64,000 bases of DNA from an uncultured Marivita sp. Its GTDB lineage: Bacteria > Pseudomonadota > Alphaproteobacteria > Rhodobacterales > Rhodobacteraceae. Where the stretch lies: NCBI RefSeq assembly GCF_947488135.1, contig NZ_CANKYW010000002.1, positions 558,001 to 622,000 on the forward strand, given 5' to 3'. A program made the translations under genes and the position numbers. Positions 43,386-52,806 of the stretch are shown piece by piece. The notes below the pieces were generated by a model that did no database searches, was not told the origin of the DNA, and was given only the letters and a program-made list of their open reading frames with translations. Position 1 is the first letter of the stretch. Each line of letters opens with the position of its first letter.

Positions 43386-43991
43386 ATGGCAAAAGCAATG
43401 AGCGAACAAGATCGTGTTACTCCGTCCGCTGAAGGCATTGCTGCCTCAGTTCGCGCCACAAAGAGCAAAGGTTTGCCACCGGTGCACCTGTGGGATCCGC
43501 CGTTTTGCGGTGATCTCGACATGCGGATCGCACGGGATGGCACGTGGTTCTACCTTGGGACGCCAATTGGACGCGCGCTTTTGGTGAAGCTGTTTTCGTC
43601 CATTTTGCGTAAAGACGGCGATAAATATTTCCTCGTGACCCCGGTCGAGAAGGTGGGAATCACCGTCGAGGACGCGCCTTTCGTGGCCACGGATTTCGAA
43701 GTTTCGGGGGAGGGCGAGGCGCAGGTGCTGACCTTTACGACCCATGTCGGTGATACGGCGGTCGCCGGACCCGACCATCCCATCCGGGTAGAGCGTGACG
43801 CGGAAACCGGAGAGCCGTCGCCCTATGTTCTGGTTCGGGCCAATCTCGAAGCGCTGATCGACCGAAAGAGCTTTTATCGGCTGGTCGAGTGCGGTGCGCA
43901 TCACGAGGTGGATGGTCAGAGCTGGTTCGGTGTCTGGTCGGGCGGGCAGTTCTTTCCGATCATCCCGTCGTCGGAATTACCCGACACTTAA
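43386..43991 (+). CDS. DUF1285 domain-containing protein
   Basis: A 201-aa cytoplasmic protein of the DUF1285 family, structurally a small beta-rich two-domain protein of unknown function. Family blocks are [33 protein letters not shown] (spanning about residues 32-64), [17 protein letters not shown] and the C-terminal [11 protein letters not shown]. In many alphaproteobacteria this gene sits beside moxR, a nudix hydrolase and a tRNA nucleotidyltransferase; here only moxR is kept, divergently. Start ATG 43386 or 43398; neither has a decisive ribosome-binding site. Confidence 0.88.
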   Translation: MAKAMSEQDRVTPSAEGIAASVRATKSKGLPPVHLWDPPFCGDLDMRIARDGTWFYLGTPIGRALLVKLFSSILRKDGDKYFLVTPVEKVGITVEDAPFVATDFEVSGEGEAQVLTFTTHVGDTAVAGPDHPIRVERDAETGEPSPYVLVRANLEALIDRKSFYRLVECGAHHEVDGQSWFGVWSGGQFFPIIPSSELPDT

Positions 43992-44067
43992 AGTCGGATA
44001 CCCTTGCGGTCGGTGGCGCCAGATCACATTCTGAAACCAGAATTTATCAAAAGCAAACGAGCCGATC

Positions 44068-44298
44068 ATGATACCTCCACGCCTTGCCCTGGTAGCCTTT
44101 GGGTTCCTGTTGTCCGGATTGATGTCGCTCATCGTGTCCTTCGTCGCCACGTTTCGTGCAACAGGACTGATAGATGGGTTCATCGGGGTGTGGCTGTCGG
44201 CGTGGCTCGCTAGCTGGCTCGTGGCGCTTCCGACCGTTCTTGTGGTCGCTCCTATGGTGCGGCGCTTTGTTGAGCGAAACACGAAGAAACCGGCCTGA
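44068..44298 (+). CDS. DUF2798 family small membrane protein
   Basis: A 76-aa protein with two membrane helices (RLALVAFGFLLSGLMSLIVSFVATF and WLASWLVALPTVLVVAPMV) joined by the LIDGFIGVWL loop, and a short basic tail (RRFVERNTKKPA). This is the DUF2798 pattern; its function is unknown. Convergent with the sulfotransferase gene 8 bp away. Confidence 0.85.
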   Translation: MIPPRLALVAFGFLLSGLMSLIVSFVATFRATGLIDGFIGVWLSAWLASWLVALPTVLVVAPMVRRFVERNTKKPA

Positions 44299-44306
44299 AG
44301 CTTCTG

Positions 44307-45206
44307 CTAGTCGCCCAGCTTGGCGTGCACCTCGTCAAGGTCGATCTCGGCCACGGGCATCTTGTTGCCGGGGTTTTCGAAGTCGTATTTGAAGAGTTCG
44401 AAATCCTTTTTGTAGATTTCGTACACCAGATGCATCGACAGATCGTCGAAATAATCCTCGACCGGATGGGCGCGTTTCGGTCCGTGCCCCTCGCTTTCGT
44501 TGAAGCGCGGGATTTTCTTTAGATCGATCTTCTTCTTCGTTTTCACGTTGGCGAGCACGTCGGCCATGCCGTCGTTGAAGTTTTCCGTCCAGAAGATGTT
44601 GTTGTACCGGCCACCGTTGACGATGAACGTGCTGACATGGCCTGACATTGCGGACCAGTGAATGTCCGGGTCCATCGGGCGCCGCCAGCGAATGGTGTCG
44701 CGGGCGAAGAGCAGAAAACGCCGGAAGCTTTTGATCTGGTCAAATTCCTGTTTGCCGTCCTCGCCGCCAACCTCGATCCCGTATTTCTGGATCAGGAGCG
44801 GGACGAGATTGCCGCGATACCGCTTTCCGTTCCGCTGGATGCCGCAAATCTTGTCGAAGAACGAACTCAGGATGCGGGTGTAGGGGTTCCGAACGCAGGT
44901 GAAGGCGTAGGTATCATGCGCCTGAATGCGCTTCGTGATGGCATCCTTGCTTGGGTCCAAAGCCCACTTGTGCAGGCCCCTTTGGGCATCATGGATGTCC
45001 CCGTCAAAGAACTCTCCGTGATCGGAATAGAACATGATCTGACCAATGGTCGAACATGCGCATTTGGGCACGACGCGATAGACCATGCTTTCGCTCTCGG
45101 TCATCCACGTTCCGGGAAATCCCATACTCTGCCGCCTCCAGCCTCGTTCCGGGCTCTTGTCGTCCGGTAACGTAAACAAAAAATCAAAGAAAGTCGGTTT
45201 ATTCAA
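44307..45206 (-). CDS. Sulfotransferase family 2 protein (carbohydrate-type)
   Basis: A 299-aa PAPS-dependent sulfotransferase. The 5'-phosphosulfate loop is VPKCACSTIG (46-55) and the 3'-phosphate segment is CVRNPYTRILSSFFDKI (104-120), both as in carbohydrate sulfotransferases. No signal peptide or anchor is seen, so it acts in the cytoplasm, presumably on a glycan precursor. It is divergent from the branching-glycosyltransferase gene, separated by about 60 bp. I infer that both enzymes decorate the same surface polysaccharide. GC content is lower at its 5' end and in the gap. Confidence 0.88.
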   Translation of the reverse strand: MNKPTFFDFLFTLPDDKSPERGWRRQSMGFPGTWMTESESMVYRVVPKCACSTIGQIMFYSDHGEFFDGDIHDAQRGLHKWALDPSKDAITKRIQAHDTYAFTCVRNPYTRILSSFFDKICGIQRNGKRYRGNLVPLLIQKYGIEVGGEDGKQEFDQIKSFRRFLLFARDTIRWRRPMDPDIHWSAMSGHVSTFIVNGGRYNNIFWTENFNDGMADVLANVKTKKKIDLKKIPRFNESEGHGPKRAHPVEDYFDDLSMHLVYEIYKKDFELFKYDFENPGNKMPVAEIDLDEVHAKLGD

Positions 45207-45266
45207 TCACTGAACACGCTTATCACTATCAGAAAGAGGAAAATAATAGGCAAGATGTCGAGCTGA

Positions 45267-46844
45267 ATGGCAAATATCGCCTTTATATTGTTGTGTCACA
45301 AGGATCCCGACGCAATCATCCGGCAGGCTCTGAGCCTGACTGCGGTCGGGGATTACATCTCGATCCACTTCGATGCGCGTGCCGATGCCTCTGCCTACCG
45401 GACGATTAAGACGGCGCTGTCCGACAATCCTAACGTCACATTTGCGAAAAAACGGATCAAATGTGGTTGGGGAGAGTGGTCGCTGGTGCAGGCCACGCTT
45501 TACGCCGTAGAAGCCGCCGTCGATGCTTTTCCGCGGGCGACCCATTTCTACATGCTGTCCGGCGATTGCCAGGCGATCAAGACGGCCGAATACGCGCATG
45601 ATTACCTCGACCGGATGGACGCCGATTTCATCGAGAGTTTCGATTTCTTCGCGTCGGACTGGATCAAGACCGGAATGAAGGAAGAGCGGCTGATCTATCG
45701 CCACTTCTTCAACGAGCGCACGCAGAAATGGATTTTCTACAAGAGCTTCCATTTGCAGCAGCGCTTTGGCCTGACTCGCGAGATCCCCGAGGACCTGGAG
45801 ATCCAGATCGGCAGTCAGTGGTGGTGTCTGCGGCGGCGCACGGTCGAGGCGATCCTTGATTTCTGCAAGAAGCGACCGGATGTGAAGCGTTTTTTCAGCA
45901 CCACGTGGATTCCCGACGAAACCTTTTTCCAAACCCTCGTACGGCACCTCGTCCCGGAGCGCGAGATCGAGTGCCGCACCCTTACCTTTCTGATGTTCTC
46001 GGACTACGGGATGCCGGTGACGTTCTACAACGATCACTACGATCTCCTGTTGACGCAGGACTTCCTGTTCGCGCGCAAGATCAGCCCAGAGGCGTTGCAG
46101 CTGAAGGAGCGGCTGGGCAGCCTGTATTCCGCCAAGGACGTGAATTTCGAGATTTCGAACGAAGGGCGGTCGCTTTATAAGTTCCTTACTGGAAAAGGCC
46201 GTATTGGCCGCCGCTTCGCACCGCGGTTCTGGGAGACCGAGAGCACCCTGGGGCGCGAACGCGAGTTGCTGATCGTGGTGTGCAAGAAATGGCATGTCGC
46301 CAAGCGGTTGGTGACGCGTATCCGCCAGCTTACCAACATCCCGTGCATCGAATACCTCTTCAACGAAGAGGACACGGAATTGCCGGATATGGGTGGGATC
46401 CAGACGACCCTGGGCAAGCGACACCGGCATCGGCGGTCGCTGATGCGGATGCTGTTCGACTATTACGATTCGGATCGCATGGTCGTTTGTATGGATCCGG
46501 GCAACCTCGATCTGCTCGAAGATTTCTGCCGGGATCGCGCGACGACGCGCCTTCTGGAAATCAACTGCACATTTACCGATGACTATCTGATCGGTCACGC
46601 CATGCGCGTCGGGCTTGCCGGGGAGCGGACGCCGCAGGAAACGCTTGAGCGGCTCTTGCCGACGATCCGCAACGACATTCTGCATGAGAGCGACCGGATC
46701 CGCGACGCGGAGTTCGAGAACCATCAGCGGATTCGCGAAGAAGACAGCATTGACGTGAATGCAGCGTCTCTGGCGAGCTTTCTGACCATCGCCCCGGAAC
46801 AGGCGCTCGAAATCGCCCGTACCGACCATCTATTCGCAGACTGA
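45267..46844 (+). CDS. Core-2/I-branching-type glycosyltransferase (DUF5928-like C-terminus)
   Basis: A 525-aa protein. The N-terminal 270 residues match the core-2/I-branching beta-1,6-N-acetylglucosaminyltransferase family (GT14): FILLCHKDPDAI, ISIHFDARAD, ATHFYMLSGDCQAIKT and the WWCLRRRTVEAILDF segment. The C-terminal half (RELLIVVCKKWHVAKRLVTR onward) is a second domain typical of roseobacter homologues (DUF5928). It has phosphatase/kinase-like loop spacing but no motif I can name. Probable role: adding branches to a surface glycan. Divergent from the sulfotransferase gene and 10 bp before the HIT gene. Confidence 0.85.
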   Translation: MANIAFILLCHKDPDAIIRQALSLTAVGDYISIHFDARADASAYRTIKTALSDNPNVTFAKKRIKCGWGEWSLVQATLYAVEAAVDAFPRATHFYMLSGDCQAIKTAEYAHDYLDRMDADFIESFDFFASDWIKTGMKEERLIYRHFFNERTQKWIFYKSFHLQQRFGLTREIPEDLEIQIGSQWWCLRRRTVEAILDFCKKRPDVKRFFSTTWIPDETFFQTLVRHLVPEREIECRTLTFLMFSDYGMPVTFYNDHYDLLLTQDFLFARKISPEALQLKERLGSLYSAKDVNFEISNEGRSLYKFLTGKGRIGRRFAPRFWETESTLGRERELLIVVCKKWHVAKRLVTRIRQLTNIPCIEYLFNEEDTELPDMGGIQTTLGKRHRHRRSLMRMLFDYYDSDRMVVCMDPGNLDLLEDFCRDRATTRLLEINCTFTDDYLIGHAMRVGLAGERTPQETLERLLPTIRNDILHESDRIRDAEFENHQRIREEDSIDVNAASLASFLTIAPEQALEIARTDHLFAD

Positions 46845-46854
46845 GGAAGCCCCC

Positions 46855-47226
46855 ATGGCCTATGTCTATGACGATCAAAATATCTTCGCCAAGATCCTGA
46901 GAGGCGAGATCCCGAACGACACTGTTCTCGAGACGGAACACACGTTGGCGTTTCGCGATATTCAACCGCAAGCGCCGGTACACGTGCTTGTGATCCCGAA
47001 GGGACCTTACGTGTGCTTCGATCATTTCGCGCGTGAGGCCAGCGATGCCGAGATCGTGGATTTCAACCGCGCCGTCGGTGAAGTGTGCAAGCAAGAAGGG
47101 CTCGAGGACGGCGGCTATCGGGTCATCTCGAACGCCGGAGAGGCGGGCGTTCAGGAAGTGCCGCACCTGCATATTCATGTGTTGGGCGGCCGAGGATTGG
47201 GCCGGATGTTGCAACCGGCCCGCTAA
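46855..47226 (+). CDS. HIT (histidine triad) family hydrolase
   Basis: A 123-aa HIT protein of the HINT branch, which hydrolyses nucleotide phosphoramidates such as lysyl-AMP. The triad is HLHIHVLGG near residue 105, and the N-terminus KILRGEIPNDTVLETEHTLAF is typical. It follows the branching glycosyltransferase by 10 bp. It converges with the ABC ATPase gene. Confidence 0.95.
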   Translation: MAYVYDDQNIFAKILRGEIPNDTVLETEHTLAFRDIQPQAPVHVLVIPKGPYVCFDHFAREASDAEIVDFNRAVGEVCKQEGLEDGGYRVISNAGEAGVQEVPHLHIHVLGGRGLGRMLQPAR

Positions 47227-47244
47227 GCGCTTTTCCAGAGCCTA

Positions 47245-48162
47245 TCAGGCCGAGCGGGTCAGCGACAGGAACACGTCTTCCAAGTCTGCCTGCTCGGTCC
47301 GCACGTCGCGAATACGCACACCATTGTCGCGCAGCATCGACAGGACATCCTCTGCCGACGTTTGCCGTGCGCGGTAGGTGACGGCCAACGTCCCGTCCTC
47401 GCGGGTCGTCACACCGATCCCGTCGACCTTGGGCAACTGACCGATCTCGGCGTCGGGTTGAATGATCATCGTTTTGGCGTCAAGCGCGCCAAGAAGGTTG
47501 CTGGTGCTGTCACGCGCGACGACCTCGCCGTGGTTGATGATGGCGATCTCGTCGCACATCTCCTCGGCCTCTTCGAGGTAATGCGTTGTCAGGATGATGG
47601 TCATCCCGTTTTCCCTGTTCAGCTTGCGCACATTGGTCCAAAGCATTTGTCGCAGTTCGATATCGACGCCCGCGGTCGGTTCATCCAGCACAAGGACATG
47701 CGGTCTGTGAACGAGCGCCTTGCCCAGCAATAGCCGCCGCCGCATGCCGCCGGACAAGGTCCGGGCGTAGGCTTCGGCCTTGTCGGAGAGGCCGATCATG
47801 TCGAGAATTTCGTCGGACCGACGTTCTGACTTGGGGACGCCGTAAAGACCTGCCTGCACCTCCAACGCGCCGCGCGGGGTGAAGAACGGGTCGAGGTTCA
47901 GCTCTTGCGGCATCACGCCGATGGAAGCGCGCGATTGGCGCGGGTTCACATCCTGGTCCCAGCCCCAGATCGTCACCTTGCCCGATGACTTGGTCACCAA
48001 ACCGGCAAGAATATTGATCAGCGTCGACTTCCCCGCGCCATTGGGCCCGAGCAATCCAAAGACCGATCCGCGCGGCACGGTCAGGTCGATGCCCTTCAGG
48101 GCTTCCTTGCCGCCGGAATACGTCTTTTTCAATCCTTCGATCTCAATGGCGCCCTGTGTCAT
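47245..48162 (-). CDS. ABC transporter ATP-binding protein (ABC-2 type)
   Basis: A 305-aa ABC ATPase: Walker A GPNGAGKST, Q-loop GVMPQELNLDPFF, signature LSGGMRRRLLLGKAL, Walker B VLVLDEPTAGVD and the switch TTHYLEEAEEM. The C-terminal 80 residues form a DUF4162-like extension. It resembles YadG of the ABC-2 class exporters, but no permease gene is adjacent on either side, so its partner is encoded elsewhere. I chose ATG 48162, in line with family N-termini, rather than the open frame up to 48204. Divergent from the small zinc-finger gene. Confidence 0.88.
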   Translation of the reverse strand: MTQGAIEIEGLKKTYSGGKEALKGIDLTVPRGSVFGLLGPNGAGKSTLINILAGLVTKSSGKVTIWGWDQDVNPRQSRASIGVMPQELNLDPFFTPRGALEVQAGLYGVPKSERRSDEILDMIGLSDKAEAYARTLSGGMRRRLLLGKALVHRPHVLVLDEPTAGVDIELRQMLWTNVRKLNRENGMTIILTTHYLEEAEEMCDEIAIINHGEVVARDSTSNLLGALDAKTMIIQPDAEIGQLPKVDGIGVTTREDGTLAVTYRARQTSAEDVLSMLRDNGVRIRDVRTEQADLEDVFLSLTRSA

Positions 48163-48238
48163 CGCTGTCTCTTGCCCCCTTGGCCATGTCGTCCTAAACC
48201 GCACCTAGTGGAAAATGCCAATGAAGGAAACGCAGCAG

Positions 48239-48424
48239 ATGGCAACGCAAGCGCCCGAAACCAAAATCGTGGACAGCTACCGTATCGCCTGTGACGGCGG
48301 CGAGGGGGCGCTGGGGCACCCGCGCGTCTGGCTGCAAATCCCGCATGACACCGGCTGGGTCGAGTGCGGTTATTGCGATGCAAAATACATCCATAAGGAT
48401 TTCGCCGACCAGCAGGACTCGTGA
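48239..48424 (+). CDS. Zinc-finger (zf-CHCC) domain protein
   Basis: A 61-aa protein of the zf-CHCC family, related to the NDUFS6 subunit of complex I and to bacterial stand-alone versions. Ligands are Cys in [17 protein letters not shown] (Cys and His) and the Cys pair in [12 protein letters not shown] chose ATG 48239, preceded by AAGGAAA; ATGs at 48215 and 48221 are in frame upstream. Function is uncertain; association with the respiratory chain is possible. Confidence 0.85.
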   Translation: MATQAPETKIVDSYRIACDGGEGALGHPRVWLQIPHDTGWVECGYCDAKYIHKDFADQQDS

Positions 48425-48451
48425 CGGCAAAGCACGCGTCGCGCGTACTTT

Positions 48452-48964
48452 CTAGCTGATCGGGATCGGTGCCGGGCCGCAAGGCAGGACCGGCCTGTCA
48501 TCTCGCGGGTCGATGAGGAATTCCAGCACTTTCTCTCCCGACCAGACCGTGATCTCGCGGCCGAGGCTGTCCTGTCCGCTGCCGATCACCGTTCCGGTTT
48601 CATTGTCCAGCGTGTGGTAGAGCACGTTCGCTTCGACACCGTTTTCGCATTGCAGACTTGCGCGCCCAGGGGTGCTCGGTCCGCCGGCGACCCATTCTCC
48701 GGTGCAACTGGTGCCATCGTCGAGAAACCCGATGACCACGCCCGTATCCCATCCATGTGCCTGCCCGTCAAAGTAGACGCCTTCGGTGCCAAGGCAGGCG
48801 AGGGCGCGCACGCAATTGGCGGTATCGTAGGGGATATTCTCGCAATTCGGCAGGCTGGATGTTTTGCCGGTCTTGGGGCTCAAACCCTTTAGATCGAGCG
48901 TCTCATTCGCGGCGGCAGAAACTGCCCCTAGCGCGAGAAACATGGCACTGAATACAAGACGCAC
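48452..48964 (-). CDS. Hypothetical exported protein
   Basis: A 170-aa protein with a Sec signal peptide (MRLVFSAMFLALGAVSAAAN). The mature domain has six cysteines, suggesting disulfides, with blocks PNCENIPYDTANC, ALACLGTEGVYFDGQ and DDGTSCTGEWVAGG. I recognise no family. The domain looks beta-rich and may bind a small ligand or inhibit an enzyme in the periplasm. Convergent with the zinc-finger gene. The 170 bp upstream of it (48965-49134) contain no gene I can support. Confidence 0.7.
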   Translation of the reverse strand: MRLVFSAMFLALGAVSAAANETLDLKGLSPKTGKTSSLPNCENIPYDTANCVRALACLGTEGVYFDGQAHGWDTGVVIGFLDDGTSCTGEWVAGGPSTPGRASLQCENGVEANVLYHTLDNETGTVIGSGQDSLGREITVWSGEKVLEFLIDPRDDRPVLPCGPAPIPIS

Positions 48965-49134
48965 GACAAGCCCTCCGTTTATCCGAGTCCGACCGTGAAG
49001 AGTATATTGCGCAAGTCGCGACTCGCCAGCGATGGATCGATGTCAATCAATCCGGTCGGCACTTCATCGCCGATCCTCGCCTTGCACCGGCCCGACGATG
49101 GACGTGCAATTGGCATGGTACGATTTCAGTCGCC

Positions 49135-49650
49135 TTACCTGTTGAAGCGTCCGCGCAGGATTTGCACCCCGTCAAAGGCCCAGAGAAGGAAGAGACCAAA
49201 GCCAATGGTCAACGGTCCGAAAGTACTTAAACCGCCGAGTGTGCCGCCCGGAGTGTACGACGTCATTATGAAGAACATGGCTATGAATGTCGTGAAGTAA
49301 AACAGGCCGCGCAGCGGGCGTCCGGCTGCATAACAGTGAAGTCCGATAATTCCGCCGAAATACCAAAGCAGGCCGGTGGCCACGCGTTGCCATGTATTTG
49401 GCTGACCTTTGGCTGAAGGAGGCGGTGGGGGTGGCGCCCCGGCACCGCAATTCACGCAATTCGGCGCGTCTGCGAGAATAGCCGAGCCGCAATAGTTACA
49501 CCCGACGCTGTTGCGCTTCCGCACTTTGTTGATGGCACGGCGGCCGTGTTCGGTAATGCGCCGAACGTGGTCGTTGGAAAGCGCCGTTGAAACCACGGAT
49601 TGCAAGGCATCCAAGGGTGCCTTGCGACTGTCATGATCATATTTTTCCAT
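49135..49650 (-). CDS. TM2-domain protein with zinc ribbon
   Basis: A 171-aa membrane protein. A basic N-terminal region precedes a zinc ribbon (CNYCGSAILADAPNCVNC, a CxxC pair and a second CxxC), then a poly-proline linker and the TM2 membrane domain (about three hydrophobic segments, with GIIGLHCYAAGRPLRGLFYF). TM2 proteins are of unknown function in bacteria. I chose ATG 49650 with AGGAAAG upstream; the frame extends further to 49713. Confidence 0.8.
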   Translation of the reverse strand: MEKYDHDSRKAPLDALQSVVSTALSNDHVRRITEHGRRAINKVRKRNSVGCNYCGSAILADAPNCVNCGAGAPPPPPPSAKGQPNTWQRVATGLLWYFGGIIGLHCYAAGRPLRGLFYFTTFIAMFFIMTSYTPGGTLGGLSTFGPLTIGFGLFLLWAFDGVQILRGRFNR

Positions 49651-49842
49651 GGCGTGCGCTTTCCTGAATAGATCCCCATGGCTTAGGGATCGACTAAGGC
49701 CATCTCTAGCCAAAAACAGGGTCGAATTGGGAAAAACGGTCGCGGGTCGAGGGTCTGCGAGAGGGTGCCATTGGCGGCAGGTACTGGCTCACCTCTTTAA
49801 TCCGTGTCAGAACCAGACCTGATCAAAACAAGGACGCGCGAT

Positions 49843-52644
49843 ATGGCATTTGGCAAAGGACATCACCTTCACCTGATCGACGGGTCGGCCTTTATCTTTC
49901 GCGCCTATCACGCGCTGCCGCCGCTGACGCGCAAATCCGATGGTTTGCCGATCGGTGCCGTTTCCGGCTTTTGCAACATGCTGCAACGGTATGTCGAAGG
50001 GAACGCTGGCTCGGACGTGACTCATGTCGCGGTGATTTTCGACAAGGGCAGCCACACGTTTCGCAACGAGATGTACGATCAGTACAAAGCCAATCGTGAG
50101 GAAATGCCCGAAGATCTGCGGCCGCAGATCCCGCTGACCCGTCGCGCGACCGAGGCGTTCAATATCGCGTGCGAAGAAATGGAAGGCTTTGAGGCCGATG
50201 ACATCATCGCCACCCTTGCCGTGCAGGCGCGCAAAGCCGGGGGGCGGGTCACGATCATTTCGTCTGACAAGGACCTGATGCAGCTTGTCGGGGATGGCGT
50301 CGAAATGTTCGATGCCATGAAAAACCGCACCATCGACCGTGAGGGCGTGTACGAGAAATTCGGGGTTTACCCCGAACGGGTCGTCGATGTTCAGGCATTG
50401 GCCGGCGACAGCGTGGACAACGTGCCGGGCGCGCCGGGCATCGGGATCAAGACTGCGGCGCTGTTGATCAACGAGTTCGGGACGTTGGAAGAGCTGCTCG
50501 ACCGCGCAGAAGAGATCAAGCAACCCAAACGCCGCGAGACGCTCATTGAAAAGCGCGAGCAGATCGAGCTCAGCAAGAAGCTTGTTCTACTGGATGAGAA
50601 TACACCGCTCGATTTCACGTTGGACGATCTTGAGGTGCGAGAGCCTGACCCGGACAAGCTTCTGACGTTCCTCGCTGAAATGGAATTCCGCACCCTGTCG
50701 AAGCGCATCGCGGATGCCCTCGAGGTCGAGCCGCCGGTTATTCCCGATACGACACCCGAAGGGGCCAATCCTCCGACCGATGACGCGCCGGAACTCCCGC
50801 CGATGAAAACCGACAACTATGAATGCGTGCGCGACCTCGCGGCGCTTCAGACGTGGATTGATCTGGCGAATGAAAAAGGCTGGGTCGCCTTCGATACCGA
50901 GACAACTGGGCTGAATGAAATGACCGTCGATCTTGTCGGGATTTCGCTATGCGTGGAGCCCGGTTCGGCCTGTTACATCCCGCTCACCCACCGCGCCGAA
51001 GGGGGAGAGGGGCTTTTTGGGTCGGATGACCTTGCCGAAGGGCAAATCCCGCTCGAGGATGCGCTGAAGGCCCTGAAGCCGTTGCTGGAGGACCCGGCGG
51101 TGATGAAGATCGGGCAGAACATGAAATACGACGCCAAGATCATGGCGCGCTATGGCATTGACCTTGCCCCGATAGACGACACGATGTTGATGTCCTACGC
51201 GATGAACGCGGGCCTGCACGGGCACGGGATGGACACGCTGAGCGAGCGGTATCTCGGGCACGCGCCGATTCCGATCAAGGACCTGCTTGGAACGGGAAAA
51301 AGCCAGATCACCTTTGATCGTGTGCCGATCGACAAGGCCGTGCCCTACGCCGCGGAAGATGCGGAAATCACCCTACGCCTCTGGCAGATGTTCAAACCGC
51401 AACTGCACAAAACCAAAGTGACCCGCGTCTACGAAACGATGGAGCGTCCCTTGGTGCCGGTGCTGGCCGAGATGGAGATGGCCGGGATCAAGGTTGACCG
51501 CGGCACGCTTTCGCGCATGTCCAATGCGTTCAGCCAAAAAATGGCAGGGCTTGAGGACGAGATTTACGAGCTTGCCGGGCGTAAGTTCAATGTCGGCTCG
51601 CCCAAGCAGTTGGGCGAAATCCTGTTTGACGAAATGGGGCTAGAGGGCGGAAAGCGCGGCAAGACCGGGGCCTATGCCACCGGGGCGGATGTGCTCGAAG
51701 ATCTCGCCACCGAACACGAATTGCCGCGCCGCGTTCTCGACTGGCGACAGCTTTCCAAGCTTAAGTCGACCTACACGGATGCCTTGCAGGATCACATCAA
51801 TCCCGACACCGGTCGCGTGCATACTTCCTATTCCATTGCCGGGGCGAACACCGGTCGCTTGGCCTCGACCGACCCGAATTTGCAAAACATCCCGATCCGA
51901 TCCGAGGAAGGCCGCCGCATCCGCGAGGCGTTTGTGGCCGAAGAGGGCAAGACGCTGGTGGCTCTCGATTATTCCCAGATCGAACTGCGCATCCTTGCCC
52001 ATATCGCCGATATTCAGGCGCTCAAGGACGCGTTCAAGGAAGGCCAGGACATTCACGCCGCGACGGCGTCCGAGATGTTCAACGTCCCGCTGGATGAGAT
52101 GACACCAGACGTGCGCCGTCAGGCCAAGGCAATCAACTTCGGGGTGATCTACGGCATTTCCGGGTTTGGTCTTGCGCGCAATCTGCGCATTCCGCGCGCC
52201 GAGGCGCAGGGCTTTATCGACCGCTATTTCGAACGGTTCCCGGGCATCAAGGCCTATATGGATGAGACGACGGAATTCGCGAAGACACACAATCGTGTCG
52301 AAACCCTGTTTGGCCGTGTGATCCACACGCCGGAAATCAACGCCAAGGGGCCGCGCGCCGGCTTTGCCAAACGCGCCGCGATCAACGCACCCATCCAAGG
52401 CACCGCCGCCGATATCATCCGCCGGGCGATGATCCGGATGCCCGATGCGATTGCGAAACTGCCGGTCAAGATGCTGCTTCAGGTGCACGACGAACTGCTT
52501 TTCGAAGTCGAGCAGGGGGCCGAGGAAGAGCTGATCAAGGTCGCCCGCGACGTGATGGAAGGTGCCGCGGACCCGGTGGTTCATCTGACCGTCCCATTGG
52601 TCGCGGATGCCGGGCAGGGCAAGAATTGGGCCGAGGCGCATTGA
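49843..52644 (+). CDS. polA: DNA polymerase I
   Basis: PolA fills gaps during repair and removes Okazaki primers. The product is 933 aa from ATG 49843, which has AAGGA 8 nt upstream; a GTG at 49804 is a weaker alternative. The 5'-3' exonuclease domain spans about 1-290 (LIDGSAFIFRAYHA, FEADDIIATLA, HhH PGAPGIGIKTAA). The 3'-5' exonuclease domain spans about 335-525 and keeps the metal residues in AFDTETTGLNE, so proofreading should be active. Polymerase motifs: A ALDYSQIELR (about 708), B RRQAKAINFGVIYG (about 758), C LQVHDELLFEV (about 880). All three activities appear intact. Confidence 0.97.
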   Translation: MAFGKGHHLHLIDGSAFIFRAYHALPPLTRKSDGLPIGAVSGFCNMLQRYVEGNAGSDVTHVAVIFDKGSHTFRNEMYDQYKANREEMPEDLRPQIPLTRRATEAFNIACEEMEGFEADDIIATLAVQARKAGGRVTIISSDKDLMQLVGDGVEMFDAMKNRTIDREGVYEKFGVYPERVVDVQALAGDSVDNVPGAPGIGIKTAALLINEFGTLEELLDRAEEIKQPKRRETLIEKREQIELSKKLVLLDENTPLDFTLDDLEVREPDPDKLLTFLAEMEFRTLSKRIADALEVEPPVIPDTTPEGANPPTDDAPELPPMKTDNYECVRDLAALQTWIDLANEKGWVAFDTETTGLNEMTVDLVGISLCVEPGSACYIPLTHRAEGGEGLFGSDDLAEGQIPLEDALKALKPLLEDPAVMKIGQNMKYDAKIMARYGIDLAPIDDTMLMSYAMNAGLHGHGMDTLSERYLGHAPIPIKDLLGTGKSQITFDRVPIDKAVPYAAEDAEITLRLWQMFKPQLHKTKVTRVYETMERPLVPVLAEMEMAGIKVDRGTLSRMSNAFSQKMAGLEDEIYELAGRKFNVGSPKQLGEILFDEMGLEGGKRGKTGAYATGADVLEDLATEHELPRRVLDWRQLSKLKSTYTDALQDHINPDTGRVHTSYSIAGANTGRLASTDPNLQNIPIRSEEGRRIREAFVAEEGKTLVALDYSQIELRILAHIADIQALKDAFKEGQDIHAATASEMFNVPLDEMTPDVRRQAKAINFGVIYGISGFGLARNLRIPRAEAQGFIDRYFERFPGIKAYMDETTEFAKTHNRVETLFGRVIHTPEINAKGPRAGFAKRAAINAPIQGTAADIIRRAMIRMPDAIAKLPVKMLLQVHDELLFEVEQGAEEELIKVARDVMEGAADPVVHLTVPLVADAGQGKNWAEAH

Positions 52645-52806
52645 GGATTTGAAGGCGTCAAGGCGGTGACAACAGCCCCGAAGACGCACGTGTAGACGAA
52701 CGTGCCTTTCGGCTTCATTTCGCTCTCGGAAAATCTGGTGATGGTCGGGATGGGCGTCTGGATGTTGCTGGTGTAGCCTGACCGGAGCCTAGATCGATGC
52801 GCCGGA

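Noticed and set aside
45207-46829. A 540-codon minus-strand frame opposite the branching glycosyltransferase
   Set aside because: The + strand gene has recognisable GT14 motifs; the shadow has none.
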